Shown here one piece after another: positions 25,049-35,116 of a stretch of DNA of 43,199 nucleotides. A model generated the notes under the pieces. That model was not told the origin of the DNA. It did no database searches and worked only from the letters and a program-made list of their open reading frames with translations. Numbering within the stretch: position 1 is the stretch's first letter; every line of letters starts with the position of its first letter. The DNA lies in NCBI GenBank assembly GCA_019113825.1, contig DXGR01000006.1, positions 1 through 43,199 of the forward strand, in the 5' to 3' direction. The translations under genes and the position numbers were made by a program. The stretch comes from Candidatus Stackebrandtia excrementipullorum. GTDB lineage: Bacteria > Actinomycetota > Actinomycetes > Mycobacteriales > Micromonosporaceae.

Positions 25049-25318
25049 ATGGCGCTCGATAATGCCACGAAGGCCGAAATCATCAAGGAATATGCCACCT
25101 CCGAAGGTGACACCGGCTCGGCAGAGGTCCAGATCGCGCTGCTTTCGCGCAGGATCAGCGACTTGACCGAACACTTCAAGAGCCACAAGCACGACCACCA
25201 CAGCCGCCGCGGTCTGATGCTGCTGGTCGGCCGTCGTCGTCGTCTGCTCAAATATCTGCAGGGCGAAGACATCAACCGATACCGGTCGATCATCAAGCGA
25301 CTGGGTATCCGGCGCTAG
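25049..25318 (+). CDS. rpsO: 30S ribosomal protein S15
   Basis: 89 residues, the normal length, from ATG 25049 after AAGGGAG. S15 binds 16S rRNA early in small-subunit assembly. Motifs are [35 protein letters not shown] and [12 protein letters not shown]. It precedes pnp, as in most bacteria, with a strong hairpin between them. Confidence 0.98.
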   Translation: MALDNATKAEIIKEYATSEGDTGSAEVQIALLSRRISDLTEHFKSHKHDHHSRRGLMLLVGRRRRLLKYLQGEDINRYRSIIKRLGIRR

Positions 25319-25322
25319 AGCC

Positions 25323-25358
25323 TTCGAGGGAGTGACCACACATGGTCACTCCCTCGAA
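25323..25358. terminator. Perfect 15-bp hairpin in the rpsO-pnp gap
   Basis: TTCGAGGGAGTGACC (25323-25337) pairs exactly with 25344-25358 across ACACAT, 4 bp after the rpsO stop. In other bacteria the rpsO-pnp junction carries the rpsO terminator and an RNase III site for pnp autoregulation; the position here suits either role. Confidence 0.75.
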
Positions 25359-25547
25359 TCATGCGGCCACTCGCCGTTGGACGCGGGTACCGTGCACAGA
25401 AGAAACCGGCACGTCCAGCGAAGTCTCGTCGTTCCGGTCCTCGGTAGTGGCGTCCGGGCCAGGGGCCCGTACGTTTCGATCGAAGACCGGCCGCGGGACG
25501 GCTCCAGATGACGACGTGCCTTGACACGAAGGAGCTGTGAGACGTAG

Positions 25548-27956
25548 ATGTCCGCAGAATCACAGGAAAAGGCGTCGCACGTTGCGGCGCTGGGGGGACA
25601 TTCGGCGACAGCCGTTATCGACAACGGTGAATTCGGTCGCCGCGAGATCACTTTCGCGACCGGTCGGCTCGCCAAACAGGCCGCAGGAAGCGTCCTGGTT
25701 CAACTGGGCGACACCGTCGTGTTGTCCACCACGGCCGCCGGCCGTAGTCCGAAGGACCACTTCGACTTCTTCCCGCTGACGGTGGACGTCGAGGAGCGGA
25801 TGTACGCGGCCGGGCGTATCCCGGGTTCGTTCTTCCGTCGTGAAGGACGTCCCAGCGAGGATGCGATTCTCTCGTGCCGACTCATCGACCGAGGCCTGCG
25901 TCCGAGCTTCGTCAAGGGGCTGCGCAACGAGGTACAGGTCATCGAGACCGTGCTCGCTTTGGACGAAGCCCACCCCTACGACGTTGTGGCGATGAACGGT
26001 GCCTCCGCGTCGACGAAGTTGTCCGGACTGCCGTTCTCGGGCCCGCTGGGCTCGACGCGGCTCGCCAACATCAACGGGCAGTGGGTGGCGTTCCCGACGC
26101 TGGAACAGTCGGAGTCCGCGACGTTCGACATGGTCGTGACCGGCCGGATGCTCGACGACGGTGACGTCGCGATCATGATGGTCGAGGCCGAGGCCACCGA
26201 GAACACCGTCAAGCTCGTCGAAGCCGGTGGAACCGCGCCGACCGAGGAGGTTGTCGCCGCAGGACTTGAGGCCGCCAAGCCGATCATCGCCGAGTTGTGC
26301 CGGGCGCAGCAGGCGTTGGTCGACGTCGCCGCCAAACCCGCCGTCGAGTTCCCGCTCTTCCCCGACTACGCCGAGGACATTCTGACGGCGGTGGAGAAGG
26401 AGGTCGGGAACGCGCTGGCACAGGCGTTGACGATCGCAGACAAGCAGGAGCGCGAGGACGAGCTCGACCAGATCAAGGCGTCGGCCTTGGAGAAGGCCGC
26501 GGTCGACTTCGAGGGTCGTGAAGGTGAGGTCGGTGCCGCGGTCCGCGCGCTGACCAAGAAGTTGGTGCGTCAGCGGGTCCTGCGTGAGCAGATCCGTATC
26601 GACGGGCGTGGTCCGCGTGACCTTCGTCCGCTGGCGGCGGAGGTCAACATCCTTCCGCGGGTTCACGGCTCGGCGCTGTTCGAACGCGGCGAAACCCAGA
26701 TCATGGGTGTCACGACGTTGAACATGCTGCGCATGGAACAGGCGATAGACACGCTGTCGCCGGTCACCAAGAAGCGCTACATGCACAACTACAACTTCCC
26801 GCCGTACTCCACCGGTGAAACCGGTCGTGTGGGCTCACCCAAGCGACGCGAGATCGGTCACGGAGCATTGGCGGAGCGTTCGCTCGTGCCGGTGCTGCCA
26901 AGTCGTGAGGAGTTCCCGTACGCGATCCGTCAGGTCTCGGAGGCTTTGGGCTCGAACGGGTCGACGTCGATGGGGTCGGTTTGCGCCTCGACGATGAGTC
27001 TGCTGGCCTCCGGTGTGCCGCTGAAGGCGCCGGTTGCAGGTATCGCGATGGGCTTGATCTCCGATGAGGTCGACGGCACGACCAAGTACGTGGCGCTGAC
27101 CGACATCCTGGGCGCGGAGGACGCGTTCGGAGACATGGACTTCAAGGTCGCCGGAACGCGTGACTTCGTCACCGGTCTGCAACTGGACACGAAGCTGGAC
27201 GGTCTGCCGTTGGACGTGTTGGTCGGTGCTTTGGGCCAGGCCAACGAGGCACGTCAGACGATCCTCGACGTCATGGTCGAGGCGATCGGTGCTCCCGGCG
27301 ACATGGCCGACACCGCGCCTCGTGTCACGACCGTCAAGGTCCCGGTCGACAAGATCGGCATGGTCATTGGCCCCAAGGGACAGACGATCAACTCGATCAC
27401 CGAAGAAACCGGCGCCGACATCTCCATCGAGGACGACGGCACGATCTACATCGGTGCGACGACCGGTCCGGCCGCCGAGGCCGCCGTGTCGATGATCAAC
27501 GGGATCGCCAACCCGACGCTGCCGAGCGTGGGTGACCGCTTCCTCGGAACCGTGGTCAAGACCGCCGCGTTCGGAGCGTTCATCTCGTTGGTGCCGGGCC
27601 GCGACGGTCTGTTGCACATCTCGAAGATCGGTGACGGTAAGCGCATCGACAAGGTTGAGGACTATCTCAACGTCGGCGACAAAATCGAAGTCGAAATAGC
27701 CGATGTGGACAGCCGCGGGAAGATCTACCTGGACAAGGTGTACCCGGAGGGGCAGGAGCCGCCGAAGCGTTCCGGTGGTGGAGACCGCCCGAAGGGTGGC
27801 GACCGCGGACGCGGCGGCGGTCGTGGCGACCGGGACCGTAACCGCGGCGGTGACCGCGCACCGGAAGGCACCCCGGAGCAGTCTGCTGCGGATGAGGAAT
27901 CGAGCGAAGACGGCGACAAACGTCCCCGCCGGCGGGAACGGCGCCAGCACCGATAG
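25548..27956 (+). CDS. pnp: Polyribonucleotide nucleotidyltransferase (PNPase / GPSI)
   Basis: This 802-residue trimeric 3'-5' phosphorolytic exonuclease acts in RNA decay. Order: first RNase PH domain (about 25-165), helical linker, second RNase PH domain (about 345-560, with [20 protein letters not shown] and the catalytic [13 protein letters not shown]), a KH domain ([20 protein letters not shown]), an S1 domain ([20 protein letters not shown]), and a Gly/Arg/Asp-rich tail typical of actinobacteria. ATG 25548 directly follows an in-frame TAG, so it is the first possible start; its AAGGAG is unusually far, about 14 nt. Confidence 0.97.
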   Translation: MSAESQEKASHVAALGGHSATAVIDNGEFGRREITFATGRLAKQAAGSVLVQLGDTVVLSTTAAGRSPKDHFDFFPLTVDVEERMYAAGRIPGSFFRREGRPSEDAILSCRLIDRGLRPSFVKGLRNEVQVIETVLALDEAHPYDVVAMNGASASTKLSGLPFSGPLGSTRLANINGQWVAFPTLEQSESATFDMVVTGRMLDDGDVAIMMVEAEATENTVKLVEAGGTAPTEEVVAAGLEAAKPIIAELCRAQQALVDVAAKPAVEFPLFPDYAEDILTAVEKEVGNALAQALTIADKQEREDELDQIKASALEKAAVDFEGREGEVGAAVRALTKKLVRQRVLREQIRIDGRGPRDLRPLAAEVNILPRVHGSALFERGETQIMGVTTLNMLRMEQAIDTLSPVTKKRYMHNYNFPPYSTGETGRVGSPKRREIGHGALAERSLVPVLPSREEFPYAIRQVSEALGSNGSTSMGSVCASTMSLLASGVPLKAPVAGIAMGLISDEVDGTTKYVALTDILGAEDAFGDMDFKVAGTRDFVTGLQLDTKLDGLPLDVLVGALGQANEARQTILDVMVEAIGAPGDMADTAPRVTTVKVPVDKIGMVIGPKGQTINSITEETGADISIEDDGTIYIGATTGPAAEAAVSMINGIANPTLPSVGDRFLGTVVKTAAFGAFISLVPGRDGLLHISKIGDGKRIDKVEDYLNVGDKIEVEIADVDSRGKIYLDKVYPEGQEPPKRSGGGDRPKGGDRGRGGGRGDRDRNRGGDRAPEGTPEQSAADEESSEDGDKRPRRRERRQHR

Positions 27957-27968
27957 GAAAGCGACCAC

Positions 27969-30166
<2,198 letters not shown>

Positions 30167-30172
30167 CGAGTT

Positions 30173-30883
30173 CTAGCCGTCGTCACGGCCGATGGAGTGG
30201 CGCCGCAGTTGGATGTACAGGGCGACCGCGACCAGAGCAACGACGGCGAGCAGAATCCACAGCGCCGTCAGCGCCGTCGTCGGGTTTCCCGCCTCCAGGG
30301 ATTCCGCGGACATGACATTGCTGCGACCGCTTTCCAACTCCCAGGTGACGGTTTTTCCCGAGAGGCGCCCGTTGTGACGTCTCACCTCGCCCGGGAACGT
30401 GACCGAGAGGGTGAACTCGGCCGAGGCGAGTACCGATTCGTCGAGTTGGGGGATCGCCTGCGCGGTGTCCAGTTCGGGTAGCCGCCACTCGCCGTCGAGC
30501 CGGTACCGTTCGTCGGCGTGTTCGATTCGCAGCGTGGTCGCCTCGGAGTCCTCGGACTGCCCTCGGCTGAATTCCTCCAACGTGACGTGTTCGAAGTAGA
30601 CGGTTTTGCCGATGAATCGACCGTCGTCGTAGGGCTCGGTCCGGTAGACCCCGGAAACGGTGTCGACGAGTGTGTCGACGAACTCCTCGGTTTCGGCGGC
30701 GCCGAGGACCTCGACGGCCTCATGGCGGACCGCAGCGGTCATGGTGCCCGACACGGTGTCCTCCGAGGAGATGGTCGTGTCAAGGTCGACCTTGATGCAG
30801 GAGGCGAGGCTCAACACCATGGTCACGAGGCACAACAACGATCCGAGACGGCGCGGCGTAGCGAACGGGACAGTCACGAACAC
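30173..30883 (-). CDS. LppM-like lipoprotein with C-terminal membrane anchor
   Basis: 236 residues (234 if the GTG at 30877 is used). A signal peptide ends in the lipobox LSLASC (Cys29). A roughly 165-residue extracytoplasmic domain and a C-terminal membrane helix (about 206-226) with a basic tail follow. The domain (IKVDLDTTISSEDTVSGTM) resembles DUF3153 of mycobacterial LppM, which lies near dapB/thyX-type loci in related genomes. A TACGAT -10 box (30889-30884) ends 6 nt before GTG 30877 and no ribosome site is seen, favouring a leaderless start there. It converges on dapB with a 6-bp gap. Confidence 0.75.
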   Translation of the reverse strand: MFVTVPFATPRRLGSLLCLVTMVLSLASCIKVDLDTTISSEDTVSGTMTAAVRHEAVEVLGAAETEEFVDTLVDTVSGVYRTEPYDDGRFIGKTVYFEHVTLEEFSRGQSEDSEATTLRIEHADERYRLDGEWRLPELDTAQAIPQLDESVLASAEFTLSVTFPGEVRRHNGRLSGKTVTWELESGRSNVMSAESLEAGNPTTALTALWILLAVVALVAVALYIQLRRHSIGRDDG

Positions 30884-30945
30884 ATCGTAAGTGGATGACT
30901 ACCGGTTCATGCGGGATTGGTGCGGCTGCGTGGCTGCGGCCCCGG

Positions 30946-31506
30946 TCAGGTTTCCTCGGGTTCGGAGACGTCGCAGTGCAGGCGCAGCTGCGCAACGCGT
31001 TGACCGCTCATGTCCAGAGTACGTCTGGAGCCGTCGGTCTCCCACCCCGCCGATTTGTAAAAGGCGAGAGTGGCGGCGTCACGAGCGAAGACCCATGCGT
31101 GCACCGTGGTGATGTCGTGTTCCCGCCAGTGACTCACCGCCGCCGACAGGAGGCGACTTCCGTGGCCGCGGCGACCAAACCGCGGTTCGATCAACATTTC
31201 GGTGACGGCTCCGACGGAGGCTTCGGCGGGTTCTTCTTCGTCGGGACCGACCGCGCCGAACCCGACGACCCGGGTGTTCTGACGGTCACTCTCACTCTGC
31301 TCCACGGCGACGAACACCTGGTGCGCCGGACTGGGCGGGTTCACACAGGCCTCGTGCCAGTGTTCGGCCAGCCACCGTTCGTCCATGGCGTCCAAGACGT
31401 CCTGTGGAACTATCGAGGCGTAAGCGTGGCGCCATGTCGACAACTGAATGCGAGCGATCTCGGTGACGTCGGTCTCCCGAGCCGGGCGGACATATCCCAG
31501 AGCCAT
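30946..31506 (-). CDS. GNAT family N-acetyltransferase
   Basis: 186 residues from ATG 31506, which begins the conserved ALGYVRPARETD strand. The acetyl-CoA loop RRGHGSRLLSAAV fits the R-x-x-G-x-G/A pattern, and LAFYKSAGW is the typical late GNAT motif. The acceptor is unknown. TAGGCT (31519-31514) ends 7 nt before the ATG on the minus strand, with no ribosome site, so the mRNA is probably leaderless. It is divergent from the YcaQ-family gene, which shows the same arrangement. Confidence 0.88.
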   Translation of the reverse strand: MALGYVRPARETDVTEIARIQLSTWRHAYASIVPQDVLDAMDERWLAEHWHEACVNPPSPAHQVFVAVEQSESDRQNTRVVGFGAVGPDEEEPAEASVGAVTEMLIEPRFGRRGHGSRLLSAAVSHWREHDITTVHAWVFARDAATLAFYKSAGWETDGSRRTLDMSGQRVAQLRLHCDVSEPEET

Positions 31507-31593
31507 GACCGCCAGCCTAGAGCCAACTCGAACCCACCGAGGTGCACCCCCGTCGGAGGTGTCCACGGGTACGGCGGTGTCATAGGAGGGAAC

Positions 31594-31599
31594 TACATT
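31594..31599 (+). promoter_or_regulatory. -10 element (TACATT) for a leaderless YcaQ-family mRNA
   Basis: TACATT is followed by seven bases and GTG 31607. An AGGAGGG at 31584-31590 is too far upstream (16 nt) to be the ribosome site. Confidence 0.4.
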
Positions 31600-31606
31600 C
31601 ACCGGA

Positions 31607-32824
31607 GTGATCAGAGAACTGACAAACACTCAGGCGCGTCGCATCGCGTTGGCGGCACAGGGCTTCGCGACTCGGCGTCCCGCCGTGACACCGGATTCCA
31701 GCCACCTGCGAAACGTCTTGGCTCGCACCCGTCTGTTGCAGGTCGATTCGGTTTACGTCCTGGAACGTGCGCATTACATGCCGGCGTTCTCGCGGCTGGG
31801 CGGGTACTCGCATTCGCTGATCAATCGCGCCGCCTACCGGCCGGAACGGCGGCTTTTCGAGTACTGGGGACACATGGCGTCCCTGCTCCCGGTGGAGATG
31901 TTTCCACTGTTTCGGTGGCGTATGGCCGAAGCGGAACAACGGGGGAGGGCCGACGGAATCCAGGCCCGTCGACCGGAGCTGATCGAGGAGGTGTATCGGC
32001 GCCTTGAATCCGAGGGCGCGATGACCGCTCGCGAACTGGGCGACGGGAAACCCAGGCGCAAGGATCACTGGGGTTGGAACTGGTCCGACACCAAGCAGGC
32101 TCTGGAGTGGTTGTTCCGTTGTGGACGGGTTTCGGTCGCCGATCGTCGGGGCTTTGAACGGGTGTACGACCTGAGCGCACGGGTGATACCGGAGCAGTGG
32201 TGGCAGGCACCGGCGGTAGACCGAGCCGAGGCACATCGTCGACTGCTCGCGCAGGCGACCGAGTCGTTGGGAGTGGCGACCGAGCACGATATCCGCGACT
32301 ATTTTCGACTGACGCCGCACGAGACGCGCGCCGGACTGGCCGCTCTCGTTGAGGACGGTACCGTGAGCCGCGTCGAGGTGGCCGGTTGGGAGCGGCCGGG
32401 ATACCTGCACAAGAACGCCAAGCTGCCGCGTGATTTCTCGGCACGGACGTTGTTGAGCCCGTTCGATCCGCTCGTGTGGTACCGAGATCGGGTCGAGCGG
32501 TTGTGGGATTTTTTCTACCGTATCGAGATCTATGTCCCCAAGGAGAAACGTGTGCACGGCTACTATGTGCTGCCGTTCCTGTGGGGTGAGCATCTGGCGG
32601 CGCGAACGGACTTGAAGGCCGATCGTGCGGCCGGGATGTTGCGGGTGCCGGCTGCTTGGCATGAGGAACGGTTCGGTGAGGTGGCGCCCGAGATCGCGCG
32701 TGACCTCGCCGCCGAGCTTGTCGTCATGGCCGAGTGGCTTGGTTTGTCGGGCATCGAACCGCCGAGTGAGGGCAACCTGGCGCGTGAACTGACGAAAGCG
32801 CTGGCGGGTGCGGACGGAGGCTGA
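31607..32824 (+). CDS. YcaQ/AlkX-family winged-helix DNA glycosylase
   Basis: 405 residues from GTG 31607. The family (HTH_42, formerly DUF1006) unhooks DNA interstrand crosslinks and removes bulky alkyl bases. Recognisable parts are the TNTQARRIALAAQGF start, TRLLQVDSVYVLERAHYMP (Gln45-Val46-Asp47, the Q-x-D type of catalytic motif I associate with the YcaQ branch), AYRPERRLFEYWGHMASLLP, KDHWGWNWSDTKQALEWLF and LLSPFDPLVWYRDR. A crosslink-repair role is inferred from the family. Confidence 0.88.
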   Translation: MIRELTNTQARRIALAAQGFATRRPAVTPDSSHLRNVLARTRLLQVDSVYVLERAHYMPAFSRLGGYSHSLINRAAYRPERRLFEYWGHMASLLPVEMFPLFRWRMAEAEQRGRADGIQARRPELIEEVYRRLESEGAMTARELGDGKPRRKDHWGWNWSDTKQALEWLFRCGRVSVADRRGFERVYDLSARVIPEQWWQAPAVDRAEAHRRLLAQATESLGVATEHDIRDYFRLTPHETRAGLAALVEDGTVSRVEVAGWERPGYLHKNAKLPRDFSARTLLSPFDPLVWYRDRVERLWDFFYRIEIYVPKEKRVHGYYVLPFLWGEHLAARTDLKADRAAGMLRVPAAWHEERFGEVAPEIARDLAAELVVMAEWLGLSGIEPPSEGNLARELTKALAGADGG

Positions 32825-32859
32825 CCGATCCGCCCGGGTACGGGGTCGCGTCGGCCGGT

Positions 32860-32865
32860 TAAGGT
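32860..32865 (+). promoter_or_regulatory. -10 element (TAAGGT) for a leaderless DUF2752 mRNA
   Basis: TAAGGT is followed by seven bases and ATG 32873. Confidence 0.35.
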
Positions 32866-32872
32866 GAAAGGC

Positions 32873-33451
32873 ATGTCCGATCGGATGTCCGACCCCACGC
32901 AGGAGCTGCCGGTGGTCGCGCCGCCCGGTGCAACGACTCCCGGGTCCGCCGCGCCCGGTGCGGTGCCTCCCCACGGCCAGGCGTGGCAGCGCACGGCGAA
33001 ACGCCCCAATTTTTTTGTGCGGCTGGGCATGCGCCTCAAGAACAGCCCGGCTTGGGTTGCTCCGGCGGCCCTGTTGGTCTGTTTCGCCGGTGCGGCCACG
33101 GCGGTGCTCGCCACCGATCCGACCGATGATCTCGGCCCCACGACATGTGCCTTCAAGCTGGTCACCGGATTCGACTGTCCCGGCTGTGGAGGGACCAGAG
33201 CCTTCTACTACGTGTTGACGTTCAACCTTCCCGAAGCGGCTCGTAACCATGCGATCGCCGTGTTCGCAGCCCCGTTTTTGGCTTACCTGTACATCACGTG
33301 GGCGCTGCGTCGAGTATTTCCGACGGTGAAGTGGCGATTGCCCGAGTTCAAGGTCACCGCATCCATGGCCACGTTCTTCATGGCCGCGTGGGGTGCGTAC
33401 TGGTTCCTCCGGAACCTTCCGTTCGCGCCGTTCACGTTGCTGTACGTCTAA
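32873..33451 (+). CDS. DUF2752 membrane protein
   Basis: 192 residues from ATG 32873. A roughly 50-residue Pro/Ala-rich cytoplasmic start is followed by three membrane segments (about 58-80, 122-143, 160-180). Between the first two is the DUF2752 signature CAFKLVTGFDCPGCGGTRAF, whose CPGCGG cysteines could bind metal or form a disulfide, then the NLPEAARNHAIA motif. The family is widespread and uncharacterised. An alternative GTG three codons earlier is possible. Confidence 0.85.
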   Translation: MSDRMSDPTQELPVVAPPGATTPGSAAPGAVPPHGQAWQRTAKRPNFFVRLGMRLKNSPAWVAPAALLVCFAGAATAVLATDPTDDLGPTTCAFKLVTGFDCPGCGGTRAFYYVLTFNLPEAARNHAIAVFAAPFLAYLYITWALRRVFPTVKWRLPEFKVTASMATFFMAAWGAYWFLRNLPFAPFTLLYV

Positions 33452-33522
33452 GCGGTTGTTTTAGCCGGCCGTCGCGTTGCACACCGTCGAAACGGTGCCG
33501 TCGGGTAAATCGAGTAGGACAT
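33448..33522 (-). CDS. Possible 24-residue small ORF
   Basis: ATG 33522 is preceded by AAAGGAG with a 10-nt spacer on the minus strand. It encodes MSYSIYPTAPFRRCATRRPA followed by KTTA, and its stop overlaps that of the DUF2752 gene. A CACCGT/ACGGTG tetraloop hairpin lies inside it. No family is recognised; the strong ribosome site is the only support. The rest of the 332-bp gap up to 33783 shows no other gene. Confidence 0.25.
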   Translation of the reverse strand: MSYSIYPTAPFRRCATRRPAKTTA

Positions 33523-33729
33523 CGGTATTTCGCTCCTTTCCGGTTTCGTGTGTATTCTCCCGGGCTGTCGCAGGTGAGAAGACGGTCCAAACGCAGTTGT
33601 GGATGAATCCGTCCGATAAGCCCTTCGTGGGCGTCCCCCTACACCGGACATGACGCTCCTTAGTGCATTTGGCCGGCTGCGGCGTGTCGCACCGCGATCG
33701 GTGATGTTGGACCGTTGAATTGCGAAATA

Positions 33730-33743
33730 ACTGCACATGCAGT
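33730..33743. promoter_or_regulatory. Inverted repeat ACTGCA-CA-TGCAGT before the glucosaminidase gene
   Basis: Six-base arms with a 2-bp centre lie 40 bp before the start codon. The 12-mer TGCACATGCAGT inside it also occurs at 8242-8253, upstream of the XRE regulator. Confidence 0.35.
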
Positions 33744-33783
33744 CGCCCGGGTGGTGATACTGCCAATCAGGAGGACTGATCAC

Positions 33784-34341
33784 ATGCGACATGTCATCGC
33801 ACGCACACTCGTCCTGACCGCTTGCGCAGCGGCGCTGGTTTTCACATTGCCGCAGACGGCTTCGGCCGTGAACCAACAGGCGTTTATCGATTCGGCGGGA
33901 AGCAGCGCCAAGCCAAGCCAGGAGGAATACGGGGTCCCGGCTTCAGTGACGATCGCCCAAGCCATTCTGGAGTCGGGATGGGGAGACAGTGGCCTGGCCA
34001 AAAAGGCCAACAACTACTTCGGGATGAAATGCCACGATAAGCAGACCGGTCCCATCGCGGTCGACTGTATGGAGACGGACACCCGCGAATGCAACGACGA
34101 CGAGTGCTGGGACACCACCGCGTGGTTCCGCGTCTACGACTCCGTTGCCGATTCGTTCAGCGACCACGGCCGCAATCTGCACGAGAATCCTCGTTACGAG
34201 AAGGCATTCGACCACACCGACGACGCCGACGCCTTCATCCGCGAGGTCCACAAGGCCGGCTACGCGACCGACCCGAAGTACACCGACAAGATCGTCGGTC
34301 TGATGAAGCAGTACGACCTGTACCGCTTCAACAACACGTAA
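33784..34341 (+). CDS. Secreted glucosaminidase-type peptidoglycan hydrolase
   Basis: 185 residues from ATG 33784 after AGGAGG. A signal peptide (basic start, hydrophobic core, cleavage near TASA-VN at residue 28) precedes one Glucosaminidase (PF01832, FlgJ/LytG-like) domain. Key parts are VPASVTIAQAILESGWGDSG with the catalytic Glu, KKANNYFGMKC, WFRVYDSVADSFSDHGRNL and KAGYATDPKYTDKIVGLM. Four cysteines in the middle may form disulfides, unusual for the family. It has no cell-wall-binding repeats, so it is minimal. It should cut glycan strands of the wall. Confidence 0.9.
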   Translation: MRHVIARTLVLTACAAALVFTLPQTASAVNQQAFIDSAGSSAKPSQEEYGVPASVTIAQAILESGWGDSGLAKKANNYFGMKCHDKQTGPIAVDCMETDTRECNDDECWDTTAWFRVYDSVADSFSDHGRNLHENPRYEKAFDHTDDADAFIREVHKAGYATDPKYTDKIVGLMKQYDLYRFNNT

Positions 34342-34355
34342 CAGGTGTTGTTGAA
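34327..34355 (+). terminator. Hairpin spanning the glucosaminidase stop codon
   Basis: TTCAACAACAC (34327-34337) pairs perfectly with GTGTTGTTGAA (34345-34355); the TAA stop is in the 7-nt loop. There is no U-tract. Confidence 0.5.
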
Positions 34356-34398
34356 CGTTGCGTGACTCACCGATGTCGGTGTTCCCGCGGAACTCGGA

Positions 34399-34423
34399 GC
34401 CGGATGCGCTCGTCGTATCCGGC
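34399..34423. terminator. Second hairpin in the convergent gap
   Basis: GCCGGAT and ATCCGGC form a 7-bp stem with an 11-nt loop. It lies 31 bp after the stop of the minus-strand membrane-protein gene and may terminate it. Confidence 0.35.
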
Positions 34424-34453
34424 CCACAATCGACGTTTGGTTGGCCCGGTGCC

Positions 34454-35116
34454 TCACAGCACGCCCAGATACCACAGTAGAAATCCCACCGTCGTCACCA
34501 CCGTTACGGCCGTGCCGAGCCGAGGGCTTCGATACACCGTGAACGGTATGGGCTCACCTTTACGGTCGGTCATGGGGATGCGGGGTGTCCCCGCCACCGC
34601 GGTGGCCACGTATCCGGCGACGAGAAACACCACGGGCGGCATGACGATGAACCAGGTGGTCATGCTCTCGGACAACTGTCCGTTCTCGGTCAATCGAGTC
34701 AACACCACCTGCGCGAACACCGCAGGAACCATCGCGGTGACGTAAACCAGGAGATTACGGACCCAGGCTGGGGCCCGAGGCAGGAACGGCGGAAGCTGTG
34801 CGGCCTTCATAGCAGCCTTACGGTGACGCTCGGCCTGTGCCAGGGCGTCCTTCGCAGCCGTCAACTCGGCTGCCAGGTCGACCGGCGCGGCCTGTGCGGG
34901 GTCGACGGGACCACGAAGGTCGGGCACGCCTGCTCGCAACGTCGATGCCCCGGCGGTCAACTCGGCGTGTATCGACTCCGCCGTGGCGACCACTTCGTTG
35001 ACGGCCGCGCGGTCCTCGTCGAACCGTCGCCGCGCGGCGTTGCCGGTTTCGATGTCCCCGGCACGCACACGTTCCAACCCGTAAAGAAGTTCATCGTAGT
35101 CGGCGGCTTGAGTCAC
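34454..35116 (-). CDS. Coiled-coil membrane protein, partner of the FtsK-like ATPase
   Basis: 220 residues from GTG 35116; the GTGA overlap with the ATPase stop and GAGGA upstream set this start. Residues about 1-110 are cytoplasmic and helical (LLYGLERVRAGDIETGNAAR; ELTAAKDALAQAERHRKAA). After LPPFLPRAPAWVRN come three hydrophobic segments at about 122-143, 153-173 and 202-220, with a polar TDRKGEPIPFTVYRS loop before the last. No family is recognised. The overlap strongly suggests it works with the ATPase, perhaps as its membrane anchor, since the ATPase has no membrane segment. Confidence 0.7.
   Translation of the reverse strand: MTQAADYDELLYGLERVRAGDIETGNAARRRFDEDRAAVNEVVATAESIHAELTAGASTLRAGVPDLRGPVDPAQAAPVDLAAELTAAKDALAQAERHRKAAMKAAQLPPFLPRAPAWVRNLLVYVTAMVPAVFAQVVLTRLTENGQLSESMTTWFIVMPPVVFLVAGYVATAVAGTPRIPMTDRKGEPIPFTVYRSPRLGTAVTVVTTVGFLLWYLGVL

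Noticed and set aside
33452-33783. ydaO-type (c-di-AMP) riboswitch before the glucosaminidase
   Set aside because: Cell-wall hydrolase genes of actinobacteria often carry one, but I could not find its conserved core motifs in this gap.
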